Source: Nocardioides soli
GTDB lineage: Bacteria > Actinomycetota > Actinomycetes > Propionibacteriales > Nocardioidaceae
NCBI RefSeq assembly: GCF_014191495.1
Contig: NZ_JACHWR010000005.1
Span: 62,001-126,000 of the forward strand
DNA length: 64,000 bases
Direction: 5' to 3'
Below are positions 15,823 through 26,003 of this stretch, one piece after another. The first letter of the stretch is position 1. Each line of letters starts with the position of its first letter. Made by a program: the position numbers and the translations under genes. The notes beneath the pieces were generated by a model. The model searched no databases. It saw only the letters and a list, made by a program, of their open reading frames with translations, and was not told where the DNA came from.

Positions 15823-16733
15823 GGGGCCACCAGGTAGGAGAAGACGCTCTCGAGCGACTCGTCGGTCGGGGTCACCTCGTGCAGGCGTACGCCGTGCTCG
15901 CGGGCGAGCCGTGGCAGCACCTCGCTGAACCGACCGAAGTCGGACGCCTCGAGCTCGATCCCGCCCTCGGAGCGCAGCCGCGCGCCACGGACCGACGGGT
16001 CGGCCAGCAGTACCGAGGCCAGCAGCCGGTCGTCGCCGGTGCGGAGCACGAACCGGTTGGGCCGATCGGTCATCAGCCGCCGGATCGCCCCGAAGTCCCC
16101 GGACGCGGCGTGCCGCCCCGCGACGACGACCTCGATCTGGCGGGCCACCTGCTCGACCTCCTCGAGGATGTGCGAGCTGAAGAGCACGGTGCGGCCCTCG
16201 GCGCCCATGGTGCGCAGCAGTTCCATCAGGTGGATCCGCTGCCGCGGGTCCATCCCGTTGAACGGCTCGTCGAGCAGCAGCACGGCGGGGTCGTGCACGA
16301 GCGCGGAGGCCATCTTGATCCGCTGCCGCATCCCCTTGGAGTAGGTGGAGATCCGGCGGTCCTGTGCGTCGGTCATCTCGATCAGGGCGATCGCCCGCTG
16401 GGCGGCGGCGCCGGCGTCGGCGAGGCCGTGCAGCTCGGCGTTCGCGACCACGAACTGCCGCCCGGTCAGGTAGTCGAAGAGCGCCTCGCGCTCGGGTACC
16501 AGGCCGATCCGGCGGTAGACGCGCTCGTTGCGCCACAGCGGCTCGTCGTCGAGTGTGACGCTGCCTGCGGACGGCGCGAGGAAGCCCGACATCAGCGCGA
16601 TCAGTGTGGACTTGCCGGCGCCGTTGGGGCCGAGCAGGCCGGTGACGCCGGGGCCGATCGTCATCGTGACGTCGTTGACGGCGACGACGTTGCGGAACCA
16701 GCGGGAGACGTGGTCGATACGGATCTCCGTCAT
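15819..16733 (-). CDS. ABC exporter ATPase
   Basis: A 304-residue nucleotide-binding subunit. Walker A GPNGAGKST, the Q-loop replaced by GLVPEREALFD, signature TYSKGMRQRIKMA, Walker B VLLLDEPFNGMD, D-loop, and H-loop SSHILEE are present. The C-terminal 90 residues form the accessory domain seen in ABC-2-type drug or lipid exporters, lacking a nucleotide site. The ATG overlaps the preceding permease stop (ATGA), and its own stop overlaps the next permease GTG. Substrate unknown. Confidence 0.92.
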   Translation of the reverse strand: MTEIRIDHVSRWFRNVVAVNDVTMTIGPGVTGLLGPNGAGKSTLIALMSGFLAPSAGSVTLDDEPLWRNERVYRRIGLVPEREALFDYLTGRQFVVANAELHGLADAGAAAQRAIALIEMTDAQDRRISTYSKGMRQRIKMASALVHDPAVLLLDEPFNGMDPRQRIHLMELLRTMGAEGRTVLFSSHILEEVEQVARQIEVVVAGRHAASGDFGAIRRLMTDRPNRFVLRTGDDRLLASVLLADPSVRGARLRSEGGIELEASDFGRFSEVLPRLAREHGVRLHEVTPTDESLESVFSYLVAP

Positions 16734-17641
16734 GTCCTGATCCTCCGGTAGCGGAGCATCAGGATGCCGATCGATCCCGCGACGAGGAGCACGGTCGCGA
16801 CGCAGTACAGGACGCCCATCGCGGTGCCGTCCGGTGGCGTCCTGGTTGCCGCGGGGGAGTCGAAGAGGAAGACCTGCACGCCGTTGACGAGGGTGTACGG
16901 CGAGAACAGCCCGGCGACCTCGCCGACGGACTCGTGGCCGGAGTCGTAGGAGATGCCCTGGATCGTCGCGACGACCGTGTAGCTGACGACCAGCACGACG
17001 ATCACCGCGGCCACCGCCAGCCCGCGCCGAATCGTCAGCGCCGCGACCACGGCCGCCGGCCCGGCGAGGCAGGCCGACAGCAGCACGGCGCCCACGATGG
17101 CCGCGAGGAAGCGCCCGGTCTCGCGGCCGAACGGCAGGTCGGCGAGCAGCCCGCCGACGTACATCAGCAGCAGCGGAGCGGCGATCAGCACGAACGTCGC
17201 GACGGTCAGCGACGCGACCCGGACCAGCACGTAGACCGACCGCCGCATCGGCCGGGCGAGGTAGAGCGTGATCGTGCTGAACCGCAGGTCCCGCGAGATC
17301 AGCGCCGGCGCCTGGGCGGCCACGAAGACCGAGATCAGCACCTGGGTGGTGAGCGGGTACGTCGAGTACGCGACGATCTGCTCGTCCAGCCCGAGGAGGT
17401 TCCGGGCCTGCACCAGCACGCCGACGAGGATCAGCGCGGGCAGCAGCATCAGGCCGAGCAGGCCCATCGGCAGCACCTTCGAGCGTGCCGACCGGCCGAG
17501 TCCGTAGGTGTTGCGCAGCCCGGTCAGGAAGAACGCCTCGGCGACCTTGCGCTCGCCGAGGCGCGGGCCGGCGTACGGCCGGTAGCCGAGGTCGTGGATG
17601 ACCCCGGTGGGCGCGGCCTGCGGTTCAGGTGGGCTGGACAC
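16730..17641 (-). CDS. ABC-2-type permease with long cytoplasmic N-terminus
   Basis: A 303-residue permease with an N-terminal cytoplasmic stretch (GVIHDLGYRPYAGPRLGERK) found in a subfamily of actinobacterial exporters, followed by about six membrane segments (GLLGLMLLPALILVGVLVQA, VATFVLIAAPLLLMYVGGLL, AVAAVIVVLVVSYTVVATI and a C-terminal one ending MLRYRRIRT). GTG 17641 was chosen because GGGAGG lies 8 nt upstream; the gene then overlaps the stop of the upstream ATPase by 17 nt. Second half of the first ATPase-permease pair. Confidence 0.86.
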   Translation of the reverse strand: MSSPPEPQAAPTGVIHDLGYRPYAGPRLGERKVAEAFFLTGLRNTYGLGRSARSKVLPMGLLGLMLLPALILVGVLVQARNLLGLDEQIVAYSTYPLTTQVLISVFVAAQAPALISRDLRFSTITLYLARPMRRSVYVLVRVASLTVATFVLIAAPLLLMYVGGLLADLPFGRETGRFLAAIVGAVLLSACLAGPAAVVAALTIRRGLAVAAVIVVLVVSYTVVATIQGISYDSGHESVGEVAGLFSPYTLVNGVQVFLFDSPAATRTPPDGTAMGVLYCVATVLLVAGSIGILMLRYRRIRT

Positions 17642-18557
17642 TGCCGGCACCTCCCTCGCGGAAGACGTCCTCGATCCGGTGGTGGCGCTCCTGCAGGCGC
17701 ACCAGCCCCAGGCCGAGGTCGACGGCCAGGTCACGGACGACGTCGGCCGTCCGCTCGTCGCGGATGTCGACCTCGATCAGCGCGTCGCCCGCGGGTCGCG
17801 CGGCCAGGCCGGCGTCGACGAGTGCCTGGCCCAGCACCTGGTCGGCGTCGTGGCGCCCCTGCACCTCCACGAGCAGGCTCCCGGTGGCGTGCAGGAAGTC
17901 GGTGGTCGCCGACGACTGGAGCAGGCGGCCCCCGTCGAGGACGACGACGTGGTCGCTGATCCGCTCCAGTTCACCGAGCAGGTGGGAGGTGACCAGCACG
18001 GCGATCCCGAACTCGGTCCCGATCCGGCGCACCAGCGAGAGCATGTCGTCGCGCGAGGACGGGTCAAGACCGTTGGTCGGCTCGTCGAGCAGCACCAGCC
18101 GTGGGTCGTGCACGAGCGCCTGGGCGAGCTTTGCGCGCTGCTTCATGCCGGTCGAGTAGCCGCCGATCGGCCGGTAGCGCTCCTCCGCGAGCCCGACGTG
18201 GCGCAGCACGTCGGAGGCGCGCTCCCGCGCCGCGGCGTACGGCAGGCCGGACATCTGGCCCAGGTGCACGACCAGGTCGCTCGCGGACACGTCGGCCGGC
18301 AGGCAGTCGTGCTCGGGCATGTAGCCGACCAGGCTCCGGATCCGGCCGCCGTCGGTGGCGACGTCGTGGCCCAGCACCCGTGCCGTCCCGCCGGTCGCCG
18401 GCACCAGCCCGAGCAGGATCTTGATCAGCGTCGACTTGCCCGCGCCGTTCGCGCCCACCAGTCCGGTGACGCCCTCGCCGACGGTGACGTCGAGACGGTC
18501 GAGCGCGGTGACCCCCGGGTACTCCTTGGTCAGACCCGCGGTCTCGATCACGCCCAC
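17625..18557 (-). CDS. ABC exporter ATPase, first gene of the four-gene array
   Basis: About 310 residues with Walker A GANGAGKST, Q-loop region YMPEHDCLPAD, signature YSTGMKQRAKLAQAL, Walker B LVLLDEPTNGLDP and H-loop TSHLLGE, followed by a roughly 80-residue C-terminal accessory domain. The frame is open further upstream but only through the repeat block. GTG 18557 (MGVIETAGLTKEYPG) or GTG 18551 is the natural start, close behind CTAGGTT, so probably leaderless. The four genes overlap at every junction, so the two ATPase-permease pairs are made together. Substrate unknown. Confidence 0.88.
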   Translation of the reverse strand: MGVIETAGLTKEYPGVTALDRLDVTVGEGVTGLVGANGAGKSTLIKILLGLVPATGGTARVLGHDVATDGGRIRSLVGYMPEHDCLPADVSASDLVVHLGQMSGLPYAAARERASDVLRHVGLAEERYRPIGGYSTGMKQRAKLAQALVHDPRLVLLDEPTNGLDPSSRDDMLSLVRRIGTEFGIAVLVTSHLLGELERISDHVVVLDGGRLLQSSATTDFLHATGSLLVEVQGRHDADQVLGQALVDAGLAARPAGDALIEVDIRDERTADVVRDLAVDLGLGLVRLQERHHRIEDVFREGGAGSVQPT

Positions 18558-18580
18558 ACGCCCCAACCTAGCCCGGCCCC

Positions 18581-19255
18581 GGTGGTTGAGGTGTGAACGT
18601 GCGCTCACGGTGGTTGAGGAAGGCGCGCCCACGGTGGTTGAGGAAGGCGCGCCCACGGTGGTTGAGGAAGGCGCGCTAGCGCCTGTCTCGAAACCACCTG
18701 TCCCGCGTCGGGGAGTGTCGTCGTCCTCCCGGCGGCGCCAGTATGGGCGCGCGTCCTCCGCCGTCAAGGATTCCCTGCGGCGGCTTCGCCGTCCTTGACG
18801 GCTCCTCCCGCGCACCCCGTTGGCGCCTATCGGGAGGACGCCGACCTGCGGTGGGACGCGCGTTGGCTGGGTGGGTTTCGAGACGGTTGCTGGCGCAACC
18901 TCCTCAACCACCGTCCTCGTCGGGGTCGCGGTGGTTGAGGAAGGCGCGCTAGCGCCTGTCTCGAAACCACCTGCCCCGCGCGTGGCACGTGACTGTCGGC
19001 GTCCTCCCGGCGGCGCCAGTATTCGTCCTCCGCCAGTGGGGTCAAGGGTTCCCTTCGGCGGCTTCGCCGCCCTTGACCCCACTGTCTCCGGACGATCTGG
19101 GCGCCTATCGGGGGGACGCCGACCTGTGGTCGGAGCTAGCTCGGGTCGTGGTGGTGGTTTCGAGGCTCCTCGCTGGCGCTCGTCGCACCTCAACCACCGT
19201 CGTCGGGGGTCACGGTGGTTGAGGAAGGCGCGCTAGCGCCTGTCTCGAAACCACC
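18581..19255. repeat. Non-coding block of nested palindromes with three identical 42-bp hairpins
   Basis: Three identical 42-bp hairpin units (GGTGGTTGAGGAAGGCGCGC ... TCGAAACCACC) lie at 18657-18698, 18930-18971 and 19214-19255. The first is preceded by three tandem 24-bp copies of its left arm from 18606. Between them sit two versions of a larger nested hairpin. Its outer arms are GTCCTCCCGGCGGCGCCAGTA and GGCGCCTATCGGGAGGAC. Its inner arms are perfect in the second copy, AGTGGGGTCAAGGG at 19035 and its complement ending at 19083, with a CGGCGGCTTCGCCG tip. Another TTTCGAGAC/GTTGAGG palindrome sits near 18872 and 19160. Open frames through it have no coding character. It lies between divergent genes, so it is not a simple terminator. 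Confidence 0.88.
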
Positions 19256-19383
19256 CCTCCACAGACATCCGATCCGGGTGTGGAAAAGTGCCCCGGATCG
19301 TGACCTGTTCGTGACCCAGAAACCTGTGAAATAAGGGGATTCAGGGCCTTCGAGTGTCGGTGGCGGGTGCTTGAGTAGTGGGC

Positions 19384-20628
19384 ATGACAGCACAGGCCAC
19401 GCCGCGACACCGGGTGTCGACGACGACCGCGCGGATGCGCGACCTCGCCGACGCCGTGGCCGATGCGTCGGTGTGGTCCATGGACCCCACCGAGGCCGGC
19501 GCGACGCTGGTCGAGCTGACCCGGCTGGCCGCGCAGGTCAGCGAGCTGCAGGCCCGGGTCGCCGCGCACGCCGACACGATTCATGTGGGTCAGGACGTGG
19601 GTGCGTCGTCGTCGGCGAACTGGCTGGCCCACCAGACGAAGACCACCCGGGCGGCGGCGTACGGCGCGGTGCGGCTCGGCCACGACCTCGAGGCCCACGC
19701 GTCGACGCGGGATGCGCTGGCGGCCGGGGAGATCGACGTCGAGCGGGCGCGGGTCGTGGTCCGGTGGGTCGACCGACTCCCCACCGACCTCGGCCCCGCG
19801 ACCCTCGCCAAGGCGGAAGCGCACCTGCTCGAGGAGGCGCGTCACCACGACGCGAAGGCACTGGGCCGGCTGGGGCGTCGGCTGTGGGAGGTCATCGCGC
19901 CTGAGGAGGCCGACGCCCACGAAGCCGAGATCCTGCAACGCCAGGAGGCGGCCGCGCTGCGGGCGTGTTCGCTGACGATGGTCGACGACGGGGACGGGAA
20001 GACCTGCGGCCGGTTCACGCTGCCGACCTACCACGCCGCCGCCCTCAAGAAGATGCTCATGGCGCTCGCCGCACCCAAGCACGTGGCCGCCACCCAAGGC
20101 CCCGGCGTCGAGCGCAGGCCCGGCCCGGAGGCACTCGGCCGGGCGCTGTGCGAGCTGATCGAGCGCTACCCCACCGACCGACTGCCCCAGGCCGGCGGGG
20201 TCAACGCCACGCTGCTGGTGGTCATCGACGAAGACACCCTCACCGGGCGGCTGGAGAAGGCCGGCGTCCTGGACACCGGCGACCAGATCAGCCCCGCGAT
20301 GGCGCGGCGGTTGGCGTGCGAGGCGGGGATCATCCCCGCCGTCCTCGGCAGCAACAGCGTTCCCCTGGACCTCGGCCGGCGAAGCCGCTACCACACCGAG
20401 CATCAGCGGATCGCCATGTTCCTGCGCGACCGAGGCTGCCGCGCCGAAGGCTGCGACCGCACCACCGGACTCCACGCCCACCACCAACAGCACTGGGTCG
20501 ATGGAGGCCACACCAACCTCCACGATGGCGTCCCCCTGTGCGCCTGGCACCACACGCTCATCCACGACCCCACCTACCAGACGACCTACCTACCGACCGG
20601 GAAGGTCCAGTTCCATAGACGCACCTGA
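19384..20628 (+). CDS. DUF222 / HNH endonuclease-like protein (13E12-repeat family)
   Basis: A 414-residue member of the actinobacterial 13E12/REP family: an N-terminal and central DUF222 region (residues about 30-320) and a C-terminal HNH nuclease-like domain, CRAEGCDRTTGLHAHHQQHW followed by GGHTNLHDGVPLCAWHH, with metal-binding Cys pair and the His-Asn-His triad. Such genes occur in many copies per genome and are associated with repeated DNA and, in mycobacteria, with a phage attachment site. Whether they cleave DNA is not established. ATG 19384 is used; a GTG six bases upstream is possible. The upstream 700 bp is a palindromic repeat block. Confidence 0.87.
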   Translation: MTAQATPRHRVSTTTARMRDLADAVADASVWSMDPTEAGATLVELTRLAAQVSELQARVAAHADTIHVGQDVGASSSANWLAHQTKTTRAAAYGAVRLGHDLEAHASTRDALAAGEIDVERARVVVRWVDRLPTDLGPATLAKAEAHLLEEARHHDAKALGRLGRRLWEVIAPEEADAHEAEILQRQEAAALRACSLTMVDDGDGKTCGRFTLPTYHAAALKKMLMALAAPKHVAATQGPGVERRPGPEALGRALCELIERYPTDRLPQAGGVNATLLVVIDEDTLTGRLEKAGVLDTGDQISPAMARRLACEAGIIPAVLGSNSVPLDLGRRSRYHTEHQRIAMFLRDRGCRAEGCDRTTGLHAHHQQHWVDGGHTNLHDGVPLCAWHHTLIHDPTYQTTYLPTGKVQFHRRT

Positions 20629-20722
20629 GATCACCGTCTCGGCGGTACGACGCACCCCTCGGCCGCGCTGACCGCGGCAGATCCGCGCGCATGGAGGCCA
20701 GGAGCGCGGGCGGCGCTGCGTC

Positions 20723-21172
20723 CTAGCCCCGTGCCTTCTTGACGAGCGTGCGGATCACCTTCTCCTCGGCTGGGCCGACCTCGAGCACCGCGAATGACGT
20801 CACCCACATCGCGCCGTCGTCGAGCTGGGCAGCCTCTTCGAACCCGAGGGTGGCGTAGCGGGACTTGAACTTCGACGCAGGCTTGAAGAAGACGACCACC
20901 TTGCCGTTGCGGGCGTAGGACGGGAAGCCGTACCACGTCTTCGGGTCCAGCTCTGGCGCGACGTCGAGCACGATCCGGTGGATCGCCTCGGCGAGACCGC
21001 GGTCGGGCTGTGGCAGCGCCATGATCGCCTCGACGCAGGCCTCGGCCTCATCGGCCTTCTTCGCGCCGCGCTTCTTCTCTGCGCGCAGCTCGGCGGCGCG
21101 CTGCTTCATGGCGGCCATCTCGTCCGCGGAGAAGCCGGAATCGGATGTGTTGCTCGTGCTCTTGGTAGCCAT
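20723..21172 (-). CDS. DUF1801-family small protein
   Basis: A 149-residue cytoplasmic protein whose C-terminal 100 residues fit the DUF1801/YdhG-like fold: LPQPDRGLAEAIHRIV, TWYGFPSYARNGKVVVFFKP, then GAMWVTSFAVLEVG and the C-terminal LVKKARG. The N-terminal 45 residues are a charged Lys/Ala-rich helix (AAELRAEKKRGAKKADEAEA). No biochemical role can be given; some relatives are described as iron chaperone-like. GC bias is weaker than in neighbouring genes, which may mean later acquisition. Single gene, facing the HNH gene. Confidence 0.78.
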   Translation of the reverse strand: MATKSTSNTSDSGFSADEMAAMKQRAAELRAEKKRGAKKADEAEACVEAIMALPQPDRGLAEAIHRIVLDVAPELDPKTWYGFPSYARNGKVVVFFKPASKFKSRYATLGFEEAAQLDDGAMWVTSFAVLEVGPAEEKVIRTLVKKARG

Positions 21173-21633
21173 GGCCCGACTGTAGAACCGTCTCGTCAGC
21201 GGAGACTTCTCGAATCCTGACCGCTTCTCGACAGTGGCGATTCGTGGACAGAGACCCCCTGATGGCAGTCGGCGTCACGCCTCGTAGATCGGGCTCGCCG
21301 GCTTCGGCCCGATCGAGGGCACGCTCATCGGCTGATGGGTGCGCCCGGCAGGCGGCGGATAGACGCACGGGCCACTTCGAGTGCGGCAGATGAGCGCGTC
21401 GGGGAAAGCGTTCGAGTCGTCTGCCTCGGACCATGCCATGGGCCGTCGTCAGACACACGACCCTGCCTGACATGCCGTCGTCTCCTGACGGAAGGCGACT
21501 CACGCACCCGACAAGGCTGCTCCCCATCCGGCGGCTCCGCGACACTCAGGTCAGGTACGACGAAGCCTGGCGCCGGCCGGGAGCGTTGCTACTTTCGGCG
21601 GTGGGACGCCCCGTGAGCGCGAGTGCCAACGAC
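21173..21633. other. 461-bp stretch without a convincing gene
   Basis: No frame here has the third-position GC bias of the neighbours or a recognisable domain. The only structure I see is a hairpin with 8-bp arms GATCGGGC/GCCCGATC at 21287-21294 and 21307-21314. Composition is slightly less GC-rich than the surroundings. It holds the upstream region of the DUF1801 gene (reading left) and the 3' flank of pgm. It could be decayed coding sequence. Confidence 0.5.
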
Positions 21634-23262
<1,629 letters not shown>

Positions 23263-23281
23263 GGCCCCATGGTGGCCGAAG

Positions 23282-24094
23282 TCAGCCCGATGACTCCAGG
23301 CTCACGGTCTGGCCGCGCGCCCACTGCCCCGGGGTGATGCCGTACTCCCGGCGGAACGCGTCGACGTACGCGGACGCGCTCGCGTAGCCGACGCGGTGCG
23401 CGACCTGGGTGACCGAGGCTCGTCCGAGCAGCGCCGTCGAGGCCTGGAGCCGGGTCCGGGTGCGCCACACCGACCACGGAACGCCGTACTCGCGCAGGAA
23501 GTCGCGCTGCAGGGTCTTGGTGGTGGTGTGGAGTCGGCGCGCCCACCCCACGAGATCGGAGGGCGCGCCCGGGTCGGCCAGCAGGCCGGCGGCGACCTGA
23601 CGGGCGAGCCCGCGACCGCCGCCGCCGGGCAGGAGCGGGACCGCTCGGCCAAGACCGGCGAGCAGTCGTTCCTTGGCGGCCATCGCGTCGTCGTCGCTGA
23701 CGCCGCTGCGGCACAGGCCGCGGACCGTGTCGGCGAGCTCGCGGTTGATCGGGACCGCCGCGGCGGGCACCTCGGCCAGCAGGGGCGGCGCCTGGCGCAG
23801 GCAGACCAGGTGCACGGACTGCCTGCCGCAGGTCGTCACCTCGACAGCGGTGCCGCGGCGGACCCAGAACGCGTCGTGCGGCCCGAGATGGGTGGTGCCG
23901 CTGCCGCGCCGGGCTGCCAGCACCCCGTCGGCGGACCAGAAGAGGCGGTGGCGGTAGTCGTCACGCTCCTCGGCGAAGTGGATCCGCGCCGCCGTCCGGT
24001 GGTGCAGCACCAGGATGCCGGTGGGCGGCCCGAGGGCGTAGCCGTACTCCCGCACGTCCGAGTCGTGTGACCCGAGCTGTCCTGTGAGCGACAT
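23282..24094 (-). CDS. AraC-family regulator beside the iron-uptake operon
   Basis: A 270-residue regulator: N-terminal cupin-like sensing domain (residues about 15-110) and a C-terminal AraC DNA-binding domain with two helix-turn-helices (TTTKTLQRDFLREYGVPW and VTQVAHRVGYASASAYVDAF, ending YGITPGQWARG). ATG 24094 was preferred over GTG 24118 because AGAGGA lies 6 nt before it. It is divergent from the siderophore-binding lipoprotein across a 53-bp region that contains one iron box. It therefore probably responds to iron and may control the uptake operon. Confidence 0.87.
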   Translation of the reverse strand: MSLTGQLGSHDSDVREYGYALGPPTGILVLHHRTAARIHFAEERDDYRHRLFWSADGVLAARRGSGTTHLGPHDAFWVRRGTAVEVTTCGRQSVHLVCLRQAPPLLAEVPAAAVPINRELADTVRGLCRSGVSDDDAMAAKERLLAGLGRAVPLLPGGGGRGLARQVAAGLLADPGAPSDLVGWARRLHTTTKTLQRDFLREYGVPWSVWRTRTRLQASTALLGRASVTQVAHRVGYASASAYVDAFRREYGITPGQWARGQTVSLESSG

Positions 24095-24123
24095 CGGTTG
24101 TCCTCTCGGCGACACCACCTGAT

Positions 24124-24142
24124 TGAGGTAAGCCTAGCCTTA
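24124..24142. promoter_or_regulatory. DtxR/IdeR-type iron box
   Basis: TTGAGGTAAGCCTAGCCTTA agrees with the IdeR consensus TTAGGTTAGSCTAACCTAA at about 15 of 19 positions. It sits 5 nt before the lipoprotein ATG (24148) and 29 nt from the AraC start, so iron-loaded repressor bound here would block both divergent transcripts. Confidence 0.82.
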
Positions 24143-24147
24143 CTTAT

Positions 24148-25152
24148 ATGTCCATGCGTCCTCCCACCCGTGGCCTGCGCCGCGCCATCCCCACCCTCGT
24201 CGCCATCGCCTTCGGACTCTCGCTCGCCGGGTGCTCCGACGCGGAGTCCGCCGAGAAGTCAGATGCCTCGACCCGGGTCTTCACCGCCGACAACGGCGAC
24301 ATCACCATCCCGGCCGACCCCGACCGCATCGTGGCCACCGGGTACGCCGTACCGGTGCTCATCGAGGCGGACGCGGACCTGGTCGGCATCTCGGAGTGGT
24401 CGCGTGGCGTCGCGATGATGACCGAGGCGGATCGCGCGACGTACGAGGAGCTGCCGAAGGTGGCCGGAGAGGTCGCCGCGGAGACCAACTACGAGGCGGT
24501 GGCCCAGGCCGACCCGGACCTGATCGTGATCGGCGTCCCCCAGCCCGCCCTGGTCGACCTGGACATGGAGAAGCTGGAGTCGATCGCGCCCGTCGTCGTG
24601 ATCGGCCCGAGCATGCCCGACTCGTGGAAGACGATCAGCGAGAAGCAGGCCGATGCCGCCGGCGCCACCGACGGCTTCGAGCAGGCGCGGGCGGCCTACC
24701 TGGCCAGGGCGCAGGAGCTCGAGGAGAAGTACGCCGACGCGCTCGCCGGCGTCGAGTTCGGGCACGTCGGGGCGTACGGCGACGTCGCGGCCGGGCAGTT
24801 CCACCGCGAGTTCGCCGGCTCGTGGGGCACGAACGTCGCCACCGACATCGGGGTCACCTACTACGGCGAGGTGGCGAAGAAGGGGGGTGGCTCGGAGGAC
24901 GTGTCGGAGTACCCCGCGATCGAGGAGCTGCCCGAGAGCCTGGGTGACGCCGACGCGATCACCTACAGCCTCGACATCTCGGGCGAGGTGTCCGAGGCCG
25001 TCCAGTACGTCCTGGACTCCAAGCTCTGGAAGAACCTGCCCGCGGTCAGGGCCGGCAACGTCTTCCCGATCCGGTACACCGAGGCCGCCACCTACACCTC
25101 CGCGCTGATGACGCTCGACTCCCTGGACGCGCAGCTGGAGAAGCTGAAGTGA
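24148..25152 (+). CDS. Iron-siderophore ABC transporter substrate-binding lipoprotein
   Basis: A 334-residue FepB/FhuD-like (cluster A) binding protein. The signal peptide ends in the lipobox LSLAGC with lipidated Cys29. The mature part has a periplasmic-binding fold: TIPADPDRIVATGYAVPVL, then EAVAQADPDLIVIGVPQPAL and a long connecting helix. It captures ferric siderophore outside the cytoplasmic membrane for the permease encoded downstream. ATG 24148 is only 5 nt from the iron box, so its mRNA is probably leaderless or nearly so. The stop overlaps the next gene's GTG (GTGA). Confidence 0.92.
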   Translation: MSMRPPTRGLRRAIPTLVAIAFGLSLAGCSDAESAEKSDASTRVFTADNGDITIPADPDRIVATGYAVPVLIEADADLVGISEWSRGVAMMTEADRATYEELPKVAGEVAAETNYEAVAQADPDLIVIGVPQPALVDLDMEKLESIAPVVVIGPSMPDSWKTISEKQADAAGATDGFEQARAAYLARAQELEEKYADALAGVEFGHVGAYGDVAAGQFHREFAGSWGTNVATDIGVTYYGEVAKKGGGSEDVSEYPAIEELPESLGDADAITYSLDISGEVSEAVQYVLDSKLWKNLPAVRAGNVFPIRYTEAATYTSALMTLDSLDAQLEKLK

Positions 25153-26003
25153 CCGACGCCGACCATGAGCACGACCATGAGCACGAGGACGACTTCACCA
25201 GGGCCGATCCCGGCCCGCGGGTCGCGGCGTTCCACGCCGACGGACACGGGGTGAAGCGGATCGGCTACCCGATCCTGGTCACGCGCGGCACCGTCGTACG
25301 TCGAACCGAGCTCAACCCCTCCATGCTGCGCTTGACCGTCGGTGGCCCGGAGTTCGCCGGCTTCCACAGCCACCAGGCCGACGACCACGTCAAGATCGTC
25401 TTCCCGTTCCCCGACGGCAGCCGCAACGACCCGGTGGTCAACGACCGCTCAGAGCTGGACTGGCCGCGGCCCTACCCGCCGGCGCGCAAGTACACCGTGC
25501 GGCGCTACGACCCCGACGCCTGCGAGGTCGACCTCGACGTGGTCGTCCACTCCGGCGGCGTCGCCTCGGAGTGGGCGCGCACGGCGGCGGTCGGAGATCC
25601 GGTGGTGGTCGCCGGCCCGCCGGGAGCCAAGGCGTTCGCCCACAACTACGACCACTACGTGCTGGCCGTGGACCCCACGGGTCTCCCGGCGCTCGCGCGC
25701 TGGTTGGCGGAGTCGCCGGCCGACGTGAGCGCCGATGTCGTCATCGACCACGATCACGACCACGAGCGGGACTACCCGCTGGCGTCGCGGGACGGGGTGT
25801 CGATCACCTGGCTCGACCGCAGCGGCGGGTCGCGGCTGGCCGAGCACGTGCAGGCGCTGGCCCGGGCCGACGGGCGCACCTTCGTCTTCGCGGCCGGGGA
25901 GGCGGGCGACATCAAGCCGTTGCGCCGGTGGGCGCGGGAGCAGGGCCTGGACTCACTGGTGACCGGGTACTGGAAGCGCGGCGTCGCCGATCTGCAGGAA
26001 TGA
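25149..26003 (+). CDS. Siderophore-interacting protein (ferric-siderophore reductase) with His/Asp clusters
   Basis: A 284-residue ViuB/SIP-type FAD-dependent reductase that releases iron from imported siderophores. The FAD-binding barrel (RPYPPARKYTVRRYD) and the C-terminal SIP domain (EAGDIKPLRRWAREQGL and VTGYWKRGVADLQE) are clear. Unusual for the family are two histidine/acid clusters, DADHEHDHEHEDDF at the extreme N-terminus and DHDHDHERDY near residue 200, suggestive of metal binding. The GTG start overlaps the lipoprotein stop; the TGA overlaps the next ATG. Confidence 0.9.
   Translation: MTDADHEHDHEHEDDFTRADPGPRVAAFHADGHGVKRIGYPILVTRGTVVRRTELNPSMLRLTVGGPEFAGFHSHQADDHVKIVFPFPDGSRNDPVVNDRSELDWPRPYPPARKYTVRRYDPDACEVDLDVVVHSGGVASEWARTAAVGDPVVVAGPPGAKAFAHNYDHYVLAVDPTGLPALARWLAESPADVSADVVIDHDHDHERDYPLASRDGVSITWLDRSGGSRLAEHVQALARADGRTFVFAAGEAGDIKPLRRWAREQGLDSLVTGYWKRGVADLQE

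Noticed and set aside
17642..17734. Longer N-terminus of the second ABC permease
   Set aside because: Those codons lie within the 3' end of the ATPase gene; a good ribosome binding site supports GTG 17641.
18601..18700. 24-bp repeats as a CRISPR array
   Set aside because: Copies are directly adjacent without spacers and consist of one arm of a hairpin.
21173..21633. Possible small genes in the gap beside pgm
   Set aside because: Frames of 60-165 codons exist on both strands but lack codon bias, ribosome binding sites and recognisable domains.
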